Assembly (NCBI RefSeq): GCF_000340215.1
Contig: NW_006921534.1
Location: forward strand, 4,773,041 to 4,837,040
Length of the DNA stretch: 64,000 bases
Source: Pseudocercospora fijiensis CIRAD86
Taxonomy: Eukaryota > Ascomycota > Dothideomycetes > Mycosphaerellales > Mycosphaerellaceae
Direction of reading: 5' to 3'
The position numbers and the translations under genes are program-made. The notes under the pieces were generated by a model. That model did not search any database. It was not told the DNA's origin and saw only the letters and a list, made by a program, of their open reading frames with translations. Shown piece by piece: positions 1 through 11,888 of the stretch (positions within the stretch are counted from its first letter, which is position 1; each line of letters starts with the position of its first letter).

Positions 1-1
1 C

Positions 2-1430
2 TTACAGTCATACAGCGTAAATTATCACAATTCGTGTCGGCACTATCCATCCTCCAGCTCAACGATACCTCAAACGCCGCATCACATGGTCACACCTTCT
101 CCGACTTCGCCTTCGTCCCACCAGCATACACTGTACAGCGGCTTTGGTCCTTCGCCTCTTGGACCTTTTCAAGCACTGCCTACGACTAATTTTCTGCAAC
201 CTAATACCCCCTACCGTGGCGATGAGCACTATAGCCATACACGTTCCGTTTCACAGGCTGGGAATCCCGTATACAGAGCACAAAACTACGATGGTGGAGT
301 GTTTTCACCTGCCCTTTCTCCAAACCGAAACACTCCTAGAATTCTTCAAAATCAGTCTCCGGGCCTCAATGATGCTTTCGGTTTACTGCCACATCTTTAC
401 CAGACCAGTACGAGCCTTCAGCCGATGGTCAGGTGGCCAGCACACCAGGCTAATTCTCCGTCTGCGCACACGTGGCATGCACGCAGGCCCTCTACGGCCG
501 ATCGACCAGTTGGACAACATGTGTCAAATATGAGAGGGGATGAGCATGGCACTACGAAGGCACTCTATGACAGTGAGACTTTCAATTTGCCGCCCGACTC
601 TGTGTAATGCTTACACTAGTAGCGTTTAAACAGCAGCCACATCCTAAGAGATTCTTCAGGCTTGGAAGGGTAAGTTTTGGCATTTGGACGTCCGCGGCCG
701 AGGCTGACCACCATAGGTATTCATGATATTGTGGACAGAACCACTGGGCGATGAACGTCTCTCCGAATCCAGCCAGTTTACACTGAAGGGACTGTACGAT
801 GACTGGCTGCATCAAAAGGTCAGACGATTCATTGTGATTGGTGAAGCAGAGCGGCATTGTCTTGCGATGTAAGGTAACCCTTTCCAACCCGTTGTAGCAG
901 TGCCTAACAGCATCAGACCCATCATGTCCTACGGCAACAAGGGCGTTTCTAAGCAAGGGATCAACAAAGCTGACCATGGCATTGTCTACATGGGGTCCAA
1001 AGCGTCAGAGCCACACGAGGACGAGCTTCCAGCAAGAGGCGAGTTGCCAATGGTTGCCATCGGCATCCGAGTGGACCCCGACAATCCCATAGAAAAACTG
1101 GCTTCCAAGTCACGTGTTCACTACAGCAAAGTATACACCATTGAGCACAACGTCAAAGCTCGCAGTGTGGGGATGATTCATCCTCGATCGGTTCCAGACT
1201 TGCTGATGCAGACTAAGCTGGTGTGGTCCAGGACTCCTAATGGTCTTGGAGCGCTATTGGGAGGCATGATGCCAGGACGGACAATAGACTTCGAAAGTGC
1301 CGAAAGCACATCGTGTACTGCAGACAAGCGCGATTGGGCAAAGCCACCAGATTTTACGGAAGTGGAGAATGCAACAGACCATATAGAACGAGTGAACTCG
1401 ACGCTTGCTCGGGATGGATATACTATGTAG
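2..1430 (+). CDS. DUF6590 domain protein, 5' end possibly beyond window
   Basis: A four-exon gene is inferred, with introns at about 573-619, 670-716 and 869-910, all GT-AG and 42-47 bp. The spliced product has a Ser/Pro/Asn-rich, probably disordered N-terminal part, then the DUF6590 fold. That fold begins with RFFRLGRVFMILWTEP, continues through HCLA..RPIMSYGNKGV and KADHGIVYMG, and ends near VGMIHPRSV. DUF6590 is a fungal domain of unknown function. The same block occurs in the convergent neighbour at 1937-3058, for example KADHGI, KSR(I/V) and GM(I/V)H, so the two are diverged paralogues. The first in-window ATG is at 86, but the frame is open to base 2 and family members usually start with a short Trp-rich segment, so an upstream exon is likely. 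Exon boundaries are read by eye; the first acceptor (619 or 622) is the least certain. Confidence 0.7.
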
Positions 1431-1936
1431 CATTTCTGAAAAATGAGGTATCCAGGGCACCGGTTGCTTCGGTCTCCTTCTACATGCATTGTCTCATAGC
1501 TTGATATGCCACATTGTAGAATACCGCGTTCTCCGCCGCTAAAAACGGTGCAAGAATAACTCGGAATATTGAAAATCGTAGGCAAGTGCAGGCTGCTATT
1601 CGTTCATTCTCTAGTAAAGTAATCCGTTGCCAAATCGTTCATCTTAGGCGTCATCCACAGAGAGAGACAGAATTGCCACAGTATGATCCTTAGGTGCCCG
1701 ATATGCCAGAGGGTAAGATAGTAGTATGGTGAGATAAGTGCCAGACAGGATGTTCGCCCAGGCCCGCGCAAGGCGAGGCTAAAGAGCAGTATCCACGTAT
1801 CGAAGTGAGCAATTGATGGAAATGTTCGCTGACAGCTCAACATGAAACCGTGACGCCAACTGAAAAAGAATCAAGGTATGCTTGGAGACTTCGTATCGTG
1901 GAAGGTGGAGTCCCTTCGGTCAGTTGAGGACAATTT

Positions 1937-3058
1937 TCAGACGTTGATCCCGTTGGGCGCACACCGCAGCCTTCCTTTAGCAGCTTCTATGGCTCCTTCC
2001 CTTGACCATTGTTGATTCTTGTTTCTCAGCGTCTCGGCAATTTTCTCGATAGCCTGATTTTGGGTGAAACCCTGGCGTATCATACGGTGGTAAGCATCTT
2101 TGGCCTTTTGTGCTTCGAGTGCCAGATTGGCCTGCTGAGACGATTTGCCACCAGAACCGCTGGCTACCTGGCCGCCGCCGCCAATCCCATCATCGTCATC
2201 GTCATCGTCATCATCATCGTCATCGTCATCATCGTCATCATCATCATCGGCTTCTTCAGGTGCTGATCCAGATTGGTACCGTGTCTGCACATGTAACATT
2301 TGGCCGATCAACCAAGCCATGGAATGCTTGTGTACCATGCCCAGATGGTGAACTGGCTCTCCTTTGGGGAATTGGCGAAGTGTTCTGTAATTTATGCGAG
2401 ACTTCAAGTGAAGCTTCAAGTCTGGCAGTCGCATTTCAACCCTCAGCGCTACCGCGCACATGCCTTCCTCTCGCCGAGCCGGTTCTTCGTCTGGATCTGG
2501 CCGAGGCTCTTCCCTGCCCGAATATATAATTCCATGGTCAGCTTTCACGACACCTGGGCTGGCGACTCCGCGGCGTCCATAAGTGTTTACTTCAAGTACG
2601 TAGCAGATATCTGTGTCGTTGCTGTCATCTTCTTTCACAACGACATAGATCTGATGACCGGTGCCCTGGGAACCAAGGCCAGTGTCCTGGCCAGCAGCAA
2701 TATCAAGCACAGCGGTGGCACGAGAGTCCAGATCTCCACGGTAGGGCCGTCGCTCGGTTGCGAAGACACGTCCCACTTTGAAAAAGTCAGGAGGACGCTG
2801 TTGAAAGCGCGTCCGGTCACTGACAGCAACTTGGTTGATGCCATCGGTAATGCTGGAGATGCTGCTCTGCTCTCCCTGACTTTGTCTCTCTCCATAGCTT
2901 TGCGGGCTGCTTGAGGTCACACTGGTCCGCCGTTGTGGCGAGGAAGAGGCTTGGGGACTGGCCGGGTCTGCTTTCGAGTACCTCTTGTTGCCTTTCGAAT
3001 CGGAATCGACGGTATACCAGGTCTGACGAGACTCAGACCATATCAACTTCGGGGCCAT
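1937..3058 (-). CDS. DUF6590 domain protein with poly-Asp tract
   Basis: This is a single-exon frame of 373 residues. It begins MAPKLIWSESRQTWYTVD, the Trp/Tyr-rich opening typical of DUF6590 proteins. A Ser/Gln-rich linker follows (about residues 30-90), then the domain (about 90-255) with FKVGRVFATE, a TYGRRGV loop, KADHGIIYSG and LGMVHKHS. After the domain there is a run of roughly twenty aspartates, a Gly-rich patch and a helical C-terminal tail. The poly-Asp run comes from a GAT/GAC microsatellite and probably varies in length between strains. Function is unknown. The gene converges on its paralogue at 2-1430 and is divergent from the coiled-coil gene starting at 3564, with about 505 bp between the two starts. 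Domain assignment is confident; no role can be inferred. Confidence 0.82.
   Translation of the reverse strand: MAPKLIWSESRQTWYTVDSDSKGNKRYSKADPASPQASSSPQRRTSVTSSSPQSYGERQSQGEQSSISSITDGINQVAVSDRTRFQQRPPDFFKVGRVFATERRPYRGDLDSRATAVLDIAAGQDTGLGSQGTGHQIYVVVKEDDSNDTDICYVLEVNTYGRRGVASPGVVKADHGIIYSGREEPRPDPDEEPARREEGMCAVALRVEMRLPDLKLHLKSRINYRTLRQFPKGEPVHHLGMVHKHSMAWLIGQMLHVQTRYQSGSAPEEADDDDDDDDDDDDDDDDDDDDGIGGGGQVASGSGGKSSQQANLALEAQKAKDAYHRMIRQGFTQNQAIEKIAETLRNKNQQWSREGAIEAAKGRLRCAPNGINV
2188..2249. repeat. CAT/CGT trinucleotide microsatellite
   Basis: An in-frame imperfect trinucleotide array mixes cat and cgt units. It encodes the poly-Asp run of the minus-strand DUF6590 gene. On the plus strand it reads as Ser- or His-rich, which creates spurious open frames. 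Confidence 0.9.
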
Positions 3059-3563
3059 GCTTCCCGGTCGTGGGAATGGGTCATCAACTCGCGAGCCAGA
3101 CCATGCGATGCTGACTCTACGTCGAAGCTGCCGAGAGGAATCTCATAACAGACGGCCACGTGCATGGGGGCAGAGCCGCATCGCATAGAATGGGTTCTGT
3201 TCAGTATCGTGGTAGTAGTCCCCGTCTAGAGCACTGCCAACACATCGTTCTACCTAGCGGCCCTTTATCTGGTGCAAAAGATACCGAGGGCGACAGGATG
3301 ACCAGACGGCAACGGTCAACCAGCAGGTGTCGGCCTGCTGCATGTCGTTAAAAGCTCATGCATGCATGCATGCACTGCTGTTTGAAAGTCATGGGACATT
3401 ATACAAGTACTGTAGTCTGTAGCCTTTGCCCGGCCAACCAGCCGTTCAAAACAAGGGCTTGCGGATCCAGTCATTGTCGGCCCCTGAAACGATACTCATC
3501 ACTGCGAAGATACGTGGCGATGTTCGAACAATCGCTTGCTTGCCACAGTGTGCAGCCCCTGCT
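3059..3563. promoter_or_regulatory. Divergent intergenic region
   Basis: This gap separates the start of the minus-strand DUF6590 gene from the start chosen for the plus-strand coiled-coil gene, so it should hold both promoters. A catg tetranucleotide run lies at about 3357-3374. I see no convincing TATA box or gene here. Confidence 0.4.
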
Positions 3564-5042
3564 ATGGGATCAATCGGCGCCGTACTTGGTCGTCTGAATC
3601 CCTTCGCATATCGCCACGCGGGAGACAAAGGCCTGGACGAGCAGATCACATACAACGAAGCTAAAGATACGCAAATATCGACCGCCGACGCGAAAGATCA
3701 CCCGCCACCCGCCCAAGCAACCGGAATCTTGTTGGAGCACGGCGACGGTGACTTGCCGCAGCATCTCTTGCCTCGCGACAGAGCGGCTCGTCTATACCAG
3801 GAAACCCGCAAGAGCTATGCCGACCTTCTCCGTTCACGACACTCGGCTCTGAAGACCCATGCGGAAGTCCAGATTTCCTTGCGACGATACCTCCAGCTAC
3901 GTTCCTCTGTTCGCGACTCACAGCGTGAGTTATGTCAAGCCTTGAAAATCGCCCAGGCTGAGGGCAGCTGGGCGCGATTGTCTGATCAGCTGTGCGAGAA
4001 GAGCGAGCTGCTGGAGGCTGATTTCGGTACTCTCGAAGCCCATGTCGCGCGACTGCAGACCTGTCAGGGTCGATTGGCAAACCTGGAATTCACCGTGCGG
4101 GAACGTGAAAACGACCTTTTCAGTGCTCTGGAATCTCTCGCACGCGCAATTGGGGTCATCAATGAGCCTGATTATGGCGAGACGTGGTTCATGGAAGGCA
4201 TAGACGGGAAATCCCGGTCTACGGAATCGACTCATCTCAATCCGCTGCTCGAGACCTACTATGACAAAGCCGGCGATGCAGGCTTGTTGCGGGATATGTT
4301 GGTTGGGCTTGATTACGACTATCTCGAAGCCAAAGCACGTCGCAACATTTTGCTGCTGGATCAGGATCGTGCACTTAGTTGTTCTGACAGTCATATCGAT
4401 CAAGAATATCGTCATCAGAGAGCAGGAATAGTCGACGAGCTTGAGGCCGCGACACGAGAGGCCGAAGAAGCAAAGAAGTCCTGTTTGGATGCTGGCCTGC
4501 AGCCAGAGCCCAGCCAGTGTTGTACTTCGGAGCCAAGCATTCAGCTCCCCAGGTCATTTTCTCATCGTGATGAAGATGCAGGCCGGGCAGGTCAGAGCTT
4601 GAGCCCTGGAGGTACTGGACGTTTGGATCCATCGTATTTGAGATCAAAATTGACAGTGCAACATCTGCAGAAGCAGGACCGGGAGTCTTTTAGGCGGCAT
4701 ATCAAAGAGGGCTTGAGCATGGAAGCTGAGCTTGATCAGAGAACGCGGGACGTTGCTACATGGGCATCTCATCTTGGTATATCACCCCCAGAGCGTCCTT
4801 GCGTACCAGAACGACACGAAATAGCGGCGCTGCGCGATTTTCGAGGCGATGTGGAATCATCTTTTGAACACATTCTGCCTCCTCGTCGACGCAGTAGCAT
4901 TGGTTTTATAGACAGGATCGAGACGAGCGGATCTCAAGGGGACTCCCATGCTTATCAACCCAGAAATCGTCTTTCTCTACCTTCCGACCTCAAGCGATCT
5001 GCTGAGATCTTTAAGCCCGGGGGCCCCGATCGCTACGCATGA
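3564..5042 (+). CDS. Hypothetical helical/coiled-coil protein
   Basis: The frame is open from 3426, but I prefer the ATG at 3564, giving about 492 residues and a natural start MGSIGAVLGRLNPFAYR. The 46 residues upstream look like translated leader. Residues about 70-330 are rich in Leu, Glu, Arg and Gln with heptad-like spacing, for example SLRRYLQLRSSVRDSQRELC and TLEAHVARLQTCQGRLANLE, so a long helical or coiled-coil core is likely. The C-terminal third is more polar and probably partly disordered, with RRRSSIGFIDR and RNRLSLPSDLKRSA, which look like basophilic phosphorylation-type sites. There is no signal peptide or membrane segment. I do not recognise the family. It may be a scaffold or cytoskeletal protein, but that is only a guess from composition. 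Confidence 0.6.
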   Translation: MGSIGAVLGRLNPFAYRHAGDKGLDEQITYNEAKDTQISTADAKDHPPPAQATGILLEHGDGDLPQHLLPRDRAARLYQETRKSYADLLRSRHSALKTHAEVQISLRRYLQLRSSVRDSQRELCQALKIAQAEGSWARLSDQLCEKSELLEADFGTLEAHVARLQTCQGRLANLEFTVRERENDLFSALESLARAIGVINEPDYGETWFMEGIDGKSRSTESTHLNPLLETYYDKAGDAGLLRDMLVGLDYDYLEAKARRNILLLDQDRALSCSDSHIDQEYRHQRAGIVDELEAATREAEEAKKSCLDAGLQPEPSQCCTSEPSIQLPRSFSHRDEDAGRAGQSLSPGGTGRLDPSYLRSKLTVQHLQKQDRESFRRHIKEGLSMEAELDQRTRDVATWASHLGISPPERPCVPERHEIAALRDFRGDVESSFEHILPPRRRSSIGFIDRIETSGSQGDSHAYQPRNRLSLPSDLKRSAEIFKPGGPDRYA

Positions 5043-7788
5043 TGAGCATGACGCAACTCAGCTCGTCCCAGCCAACGTTACTCTAAACACGGGATACAAG
5101 CGTTGGAAACATTGTGCGGATACTTTTGGCATGATGTTCTCATGCGAAGGCAAAAAAAAAGACCTTGGAGTGCTACAAAATTTTCCTAACTTAGCATTGT
5201 TTTCGGAAATTTGTGCGACTTGTCGGATTACGACATGTGCATTCTGCGTGTACCAACACGTCAATGTGGTCACAGTCATAGAAGACCTCGTACAGACACC
5301 TAGTTCCCAAGAACCATAGATAAGCTTGATTCCATAATCACTTCCTGCCCTCAAACTTGACAACAGGATTATTCAAAGCACGTTGGACGCTGTTAGATGC
5401 AATCAGCAATTGACATGCTACAGCGCTGCCAGAGCGTGATCTCGTGGCAAAAGAATCTCGCGCCGCCCTCTAGTGAGAAAACTAGACCCGCATGTGAAAT
5501 TCTTGGCAATAAACTAGCAATCGCTGATCTGTGTTGGCGACTTTTAGACCATAGCGTTGGTCAGACCTGTGTGAGTTCTCGAGCGCCGAAATCTTTTCTG
5601 GCTTTCGGCGCAGTAGCGTTGACAGCACTACAATCGAATATGTGAACGAGCCATCGCAGATGTAATAGAACCTTCGAAGGGCTCGGACGGTTCGCACGTG
5701 GATCTGTGCGCGACTAGCAACATGTTCACGGTCTCATGCATGAACAGTCGCACAGATTAATGGCAAAACACATGTGGCATACTACAGGTGGTTGGTTGCG
5801 CAATGCAGGAAACCCAAACAACAAGACAACCTTTCATGTGCTTGCGTTGTCAAGTGAGCATGTGGAAAGGGCCAATTCGCTTCCAGAATTCTGAGCCATG
5901 CAGATGAAACAGGAGGGGGTGGAGCGCTAGCGGGATCTGGATGTATATAGACAAATACATGGCTACTTCTGCACTGCCACCTGTGCCCAGATGCTCATAG
6001 ATCACGTTCAGCTTGATTGGGCGAAATGGTATTCCGGTGAAGGATCCCGGAGCAGATCGGAACACAGACGGGGAATGATACAGCAAGCAAGCAAAAGCCG
6101 AATGCTCCTAGAGTGTGGAGCAAAAGTCGATGAATGCAGAGGATAATATCGCTCGATGCGCTTGCTGTCATGCGGCATGAGTTGAAGGCCCGGAGCGTTG
6201 CGTGTGCCGGCATGATTGTCAGAAGCGGACCGCAGCGACGACGTGTGCCACTATACCTTCTACCATCAAAGCTCTTCCGTTACGCTACATCCGATAGCTT
6301 TATATGCCGATATGGGTTTCAAAGCAGCACCAAGCAGTAAGTAAAGAGGATACCTTCTCTCTTCGAAACGTGAAAGGTCCGTGGAGCTTCGTTGATGAAG
6401 CCAGATGTAGTGTTCAAGGCTAACATCCACGATTCTTTGAACGAGACGCTCTCCAAACCGATTATACCAATCCGGAGGCAGTCGATCTTTGCTCAACTTT
6501 TCGTTCGTATGATGAGTCCTCGATGTTGAACAGTCCATCGTTGCTCAATGAGGGCTACTTGCCAGGAGCGTTGAAGATCTGCACCTTGAGATGCTCGTGA
6601 TAGATCTCTTGTCCGATGAGTCTCAGATATGTGAAATTTTGGCCACCTTGTTGATGAACTGTCCTCATGTCTTGGCGAGTGAGTAATTTCGCCTGGAAGC
6701 TCTTCGACTGGTGGTCTTGACCATCAAGCTCTGCTGGACTCTGACAATGATCCGTCAAAGATCATATCTGACTTTTCGGTTCCTGGATAACGCAGATAGA
6801 TATCTCGTGCCTGTAGCGCTGATCGTTTGCATTACCTGAGTCACTCGCGAGTGTTGGACAAGGTAGACAGTTCCGCTTTGATGACATCGCTCGCTATCAT
6901 CCGTATCTGACCAGCTAGCTGCACCGCTTTCGTTCGCTACTTGTGGATTGAACAAATACCCGGAGACCACCACGGGGAGGTGAAAGTCGGATTTCAGTCT
7001 CCATGCCGCACTCCTGAAGAAGATACGGCCCACATCACTTCCTCGGCCCTCGAAAGAACCTTCAGTTCCTAGTGAGGAGTTCTAACGTTCGCTCCGTCGC
7101 GTCATGCTTCCCCATGTTGCGAATCTCCAAACGAGATCACTTCTTCTGATTCTGGTTCTCCTGCTTTGGTGTCGGTGTCGATATCGATTTCGATGGCTCG
7201 CTAGCAGCAGCAAGCAGAGACAACCGAAAGAACATGCAGTATCGTGTGACTACCGGATTCCAGTATACTGTCGCCGATTTGATCTCCTCATCTCAATTGG
7301 CTTATCCATCTCTGATCGTCGTCGTCGCAAATCGTACTCGGAAAGTGAGGCAGTGCGCTTGGCTCCACAGCATCCAACAAGCGAGCGAGCGAGATCGCCG
7401 TTGTTCAGTACACCTGGGAGTAGTGCCAACACTCTCTTATATTCTGCGTCGACTGGTGCCAAGTTCTGCGCTATGGTGTCTCATCAATTTTCAATGATTC
7501 GAGAGCTGTATCGAGAGTGAATGGAGTTGAAGTGAGCGTGCCAGTGTCTTGAACGCGTGAATGCAATCGCAATAGTACAACACGGAATCGACCGTGTCTT
7601 ACCTGCCTCGTTATTACGTTGCCTGGGACAACACTAAGACTCACCTAAGCCTTCCCAAAGCATTTCAAAACTTTCACGGCTCGTTCCTCCTCACTCTTCA
7701 CCCGACCTTCCCATTAAAATATACTCCTGCACCGCGTTCGCCCTCCACATCTCGCAGGAAAATGAGCATTTTAATCATGATCTACTCC
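5043..7788. other. 2.7-kb stretch without a confident gene
   Basis: No frame here has a recognisable domain or good codon-like continuity. On the minus strand, about 6,560-6,850, three short stretches in shifting frames look faintly protein-like, including ARDIYLRYPGTEKSDM and NFTYLRLIGQEIYHE, but frameshifts or stops separate them. This may be a decayed gene or chance. A plus-strand frame at 7,104-7,520 is Arg/Ser-rich and unconvincing. The right part should hold the 3' UTR of the ABC transporter. Confidence 0.4.
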
Positions 7789-10700
7789 TCAAGCCTGATC
7801 GAGCGACTGCGCCAGACACATCGCATAATACCTTCCCTTGAGAGCCTGCAACTCTTCATGCGTACCCATTTCCGCAATCTTGCCATCAGCAATAACGTAG
7901 ATCGTATTCGCATGCCGAATTGTACTCAAACGATGTGCCACAGCAATCGTCGTCCGACTCGAAGCAGCCTCATCCAAAGCCTTCTGGACGACTCTCTCAC
8001 TTTGCGTGTCAAGTGCTGAAGTGGCCTCATCAAGAAGCAAGAGGCGTGGCTTTCGGATCAGCGCTCGAGCGACAGCAATACGTTGGCGTTGTCCACCTGA
8101 GAATTGGAGGCCTTTGGAGCCACAAGGTGTTTCGAGACCTTCGGGTAGTGAGGACACGAATTCCAGACCATTGCTTTGCTGGAGTGCTTCGTTCACTTCG
8201 TCGTCTGAAGGCTCGTATCGTAGACCAAGAGAAATGTTCTCGCGAACCGAGCCTTGGTAAAGAGGAGGTTCTTGCTGCACGAGTGACATGTAGCCGCGGT
8301 ACAGCTGAGGTGACATGGTAGCAATGTCATCTTCGTTGAGTGTGATGCGACCGCTCGTAGGATCGTAGAAACGTTCGAGTAAAGACACGAGCGTACTCTT
8401 GCCACAACCAGATGAACCCACGAAAGCGACGTACTGACCCGGGTCAATCCTCATGCTGATACCACGGAGGACACGCGAAGCATGTCGTTGGATGTATCGA
8501 AACTCGACATCTTGCATCTCGATTGGGCCCTCGCCAGACGGTCCTCTGCCTTCGTTCTCTGGCGTCTCTCGGATCTTTGCTTTGACGGTCCGCAGCCAGA
8601 GAATGTAATTGGCAGCGGATCTGGCTTTAGTGATGGAAGAGCTGTAGCCGAAGAACTGTCCTGCCGCTTGCCCTCCAAACACGACAGCGATGAAGACGAC
8701 GAAAAACTGATCGGTGGTGTATTCGTAACTGGCGAGAAGTCTCGAGCCATACCAGAAGCCAAGAGCCAGGACCAGAAACTCCAAAGACTGAGATAGCGCA
8801 TATGGGAACATCGTGATCAAGAAGCCCTTCGTAGATCTTTGCACGATGGTGCCCATAGCATCACTGTACTCTTTCATCACCTGGTTCTCCAGGGTAAGTG
8901 AAGATATGGTGCGGATAGACGTAACTGCTTCCGTCGCCAACCCTGCACTTTCCGCAAACCGATTCCCAGCATCTTCCTCAAGCTTTTGATCAAGTCGAAT
9001 GCGGACATAGCCTGAGCCCACGAGCAATGGTAGACCGCCGAAGACAACAACGAGACCGAGCTTCCAGCCATAAGCAATTCCGAGGATACTGGATGCACTC
9101 AAGTTGACCAGGACGATAAACATGAGCATGATATTGGCCGAAATCAGCTCCTGCAAGGACGTCGGCACTGAAGACAATTTCGAAGTGAGAGATCCTGAGC
9201 TGTTCTCCGCACGATCAAAGAAGTCCTGATCGAAATTAATTACTCGCTCGACCATCTCCTTTCGATATCGATGTGTGACCTCCTGTCCGATGGTATTCGT
9301 GACCCAGCCAATCGCGAAATACGCAAACAGATTTGCAATGGCCAGCACAAAGAACATGAGTGCGAAGAGATTTGCTCGACTTTGTGCTTCGGCTTGGTCC
9401 TGAATTGCGAAGACGCCGATGAGTCTCGAAAATAAGATCGCTTGAGCTGGATACGTGCCTCCACCGATCAGGCCGCCACAAATGGAGACGGCGTAGCACC
9501 AGTAAAGCTTCGGGTTCTCTGCGAACATGATCCAGACGCACTTGGCGAGACCATAGTCCAGTGTTCCGCTTGTGAGATTCTTGATTCTCTTCTCAGCAAC
9601 GCTCGACGCCGCTTCCGTTTTCGTTCTCTGTAAAGAGACGGGTTGTTCCAGAGCATTATCGTTGTCGCAGTCGTCGTCTTCACCAGTAAGCTCGGCCTGT
9701 CCAGCTTTAGCCCCCAGATCTTGGGCGCGGACCATAGCAGCATACTGCCCGTCGCGCTCCATTAGTTCTTTGTGACTGCCCTGCTCAAACACAACACCAT
9801 CCTTCATGACAGCGATATTGTCAGCCGCCTTGACAGTGGCAAGCTTATGGGCGATGATGAGGGTCGTCTTGTCGGCGGAAACCTTATTCAGAGCCGCCTG
9901 GACGATCCTTTCAGCCGTGGGATCCAAAGCACTCGTTGCTTCATCGAGAAGCAGGACTTTCGGATCAGATATGATACTTCGTGCAATGGCAACTCGTTGA
10001 CGCTGCCCACCACTGAGCATGGACGCTCTTTCGCCAACTTGAGTGTCATAGCCTTCTGGAAGTTCCATGATGAAGTCGTGTGCATTCGACTGCTTGCAGG
10101 CTTCCTGCACAAGCTCCATCTTCTTATCATGTGGAAGATCGAGCTGCTCACCTAAGAGCCCTTTCGCAACGTTCTCGAAGACTGTTCCGCTGAACAACAC
10201 TGGTTCTTGCTGAACAAGTCGAATATTGCTGCGAAGCCAATTGATGTTGTATTCAGGTAGTTCCACCCCATCAAGCAAAATCTGGCCACCTCCATATTGA
10301 TACCATCTTTCAAGCAAACCGATCAATGTTGACTTTCCGCAACCACTAGGGCCTACCAGCGCCGTCGTCTTGCCTGCTGGTATCGAAAGAGTAAGATTCG
10401 TCAGGACCTTAGCATCTGGTCGTTGAGGATAGCAGAATGACAAATTCTTGACCTCAATGTGGCCTTCGCATGAGCTCGGCTGCTTACCTTCTTTAGACAA
10501 GGGATCAAGAAGCGACTTCTTGTCAATGATCAGGAACAGCTCCGACGCAGCAGATGCAGCGTTCGATATCGCTTGCTGTTGTGGCGCGACAAGAGATATT
10601 GATGTTGCTCCGATGCCCACGGAGAGGACGACCGTGAACACTGTGCCGACGCTGTCGATCTCGCCCCAGGTGTACATCCGATAGCCCTGCCAGAACGCAA

Positions 10701-11888
10701 GGGCTGTTGCACAAAAGACCAGAAATGTCTCGGAAGAGAACATGATCCCATAGACGGGTGACTTTTTCCAGGCTTCCTTGTGGGCCATCTCGAGGTATTC
10801 GTCGTATCTTTCAACAATTTTGCTCTGAGCGCCAAAGGCATGAATGGTTCTGACAGAGCTAATTGCATCCTGCGCAAGCACCGCCGCGCGGGAGTAGAAT
10901 CTCGTGATTCGTGCTTCTTGCTTTGCATCTACAGCAATACAGCCACCAACGACCAGGAACAGTGCTGGCACTATCGTTATACAAATCAGAGCCAGCTTCC
11001 ATTGTACAGCGATGGCAATGATGAAGCTAGAGAAGAATAGTGAAATGCCCTGGACCATGGCAGCAAGCTTTTCTGCGATGCCTTGATTTACCTAAAAGTG
11101 AAGGGTAGAAGCATTAGCAGATGTCCTAAGCGAGAGGAAGCCGCCTGCGACCAGGTGACTCGATTGGCGATTGAGAGTGAGACAAGAGGGCTACAAGGCG
11201 GGAATGTGCAGGATGAGGGCTTCTGCCCTTTGGTCTACTCACCCGATTGCCGTTGGTAGTGACCTGCGTCGCAGCAGACACATTGCTCTGCTTGTCGAAA
11301 TGCCAGATCTCTTGCCGAAGGGTGCTCTCTAGGAAAGCTGTTCGTAGAGCTCGAGTAACGCGGACGGCAGCGATGTTGATCAGAACATTGCAGATGTAGG
11401 CCAAAAGGAAGCGAGCGATGAAAATCCAGATGAACCAGAGAACGAATGTGTCGACTCGATTGCGAAATGCATCTGGCGTTGTACGTCCCTGTTGGAAATT
11501 GCTGAAGTCTGTCGTGAAGCCGCCGAAAACAAGTCTGATGCGAAAGATTCCAAGTCAGCACATATCTTTTATGAATTCTTTCGAGGTTCTCTGTTCAAAT
11601 TTACGTCATTAATGGTAGTGCAGCACCAGATGCAATCGAGAATCCTAGCGAGATGACATAGAACAAGATGTCTTGTCTGTCGGCATAACGGAATATTCGC
11701 CAGTAGTCTTTGAGGCCACCTTGTTTCTCCTTCTCATCATTCTCTGCTTTAGCATGCCCGTCCTCGGTCTCGACAAGCTCGTGCCGTTTGTCGTCATTGT
11801 CTTCTCCAGATTCGATGTCGACTACTTGATCACCAGGCGGAGTGCCGACGGCTTTGAGCGCTTTCTCATCGATTTCGTGGTGCTTCAT
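7789..11888 (-). CDS. Full-length ABCB (MDR/P-glycoprotein type) transporter
   Basis: Three exons (11888-11605, 11534-11243, 11091-7789) with GT-AG introns at 11604-11535 and 11242-11092 give an in-frame protein of 1,292 residues, the usual size for fungal ABCB exporters. The order is TMD1-NBD1-TMD2-NBD2. The first NBD has Walker A GPSGCGKST near residue 440, signature LSGGQRQR and Walker B VLLLDEATSALD. The second has Walker A GSSGCGKST near residue 1083, signature FSGGQRQR and Walker B LLLLDEATSALD, followed by an H-loop in AHRLST. Both sites look catalytically complete. The splice joins restore MTLVFGGFTTDFSNF and NGNRVNQGIAEKL, both typical of TMD1 in this family. The N-terminal 70 residues are acidic and cytosolic. 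It should act as an ATP-driven exporter of hydrophobic compounds at the plasma or vacuolar membrane; the substrate cannot be told from sequence. Confidence 0.95.

Noticed and set aside
2009..2529. Plus-strand open frames with poly-Ser, poly-His or poly-Ile runs
   Set aside because: They are shadows of the poly-Asp microsatellite in the minus-strand DUF6590 gene.
7104..7520. 138-codon plus-strand frame with a hydrophobic, Leu-rich start
   Set aside because: The start resembles a signal peptide by chance; the rest is Arg/Ser-rich with no domain, and it lies in a gap with overlapping alternative frames.
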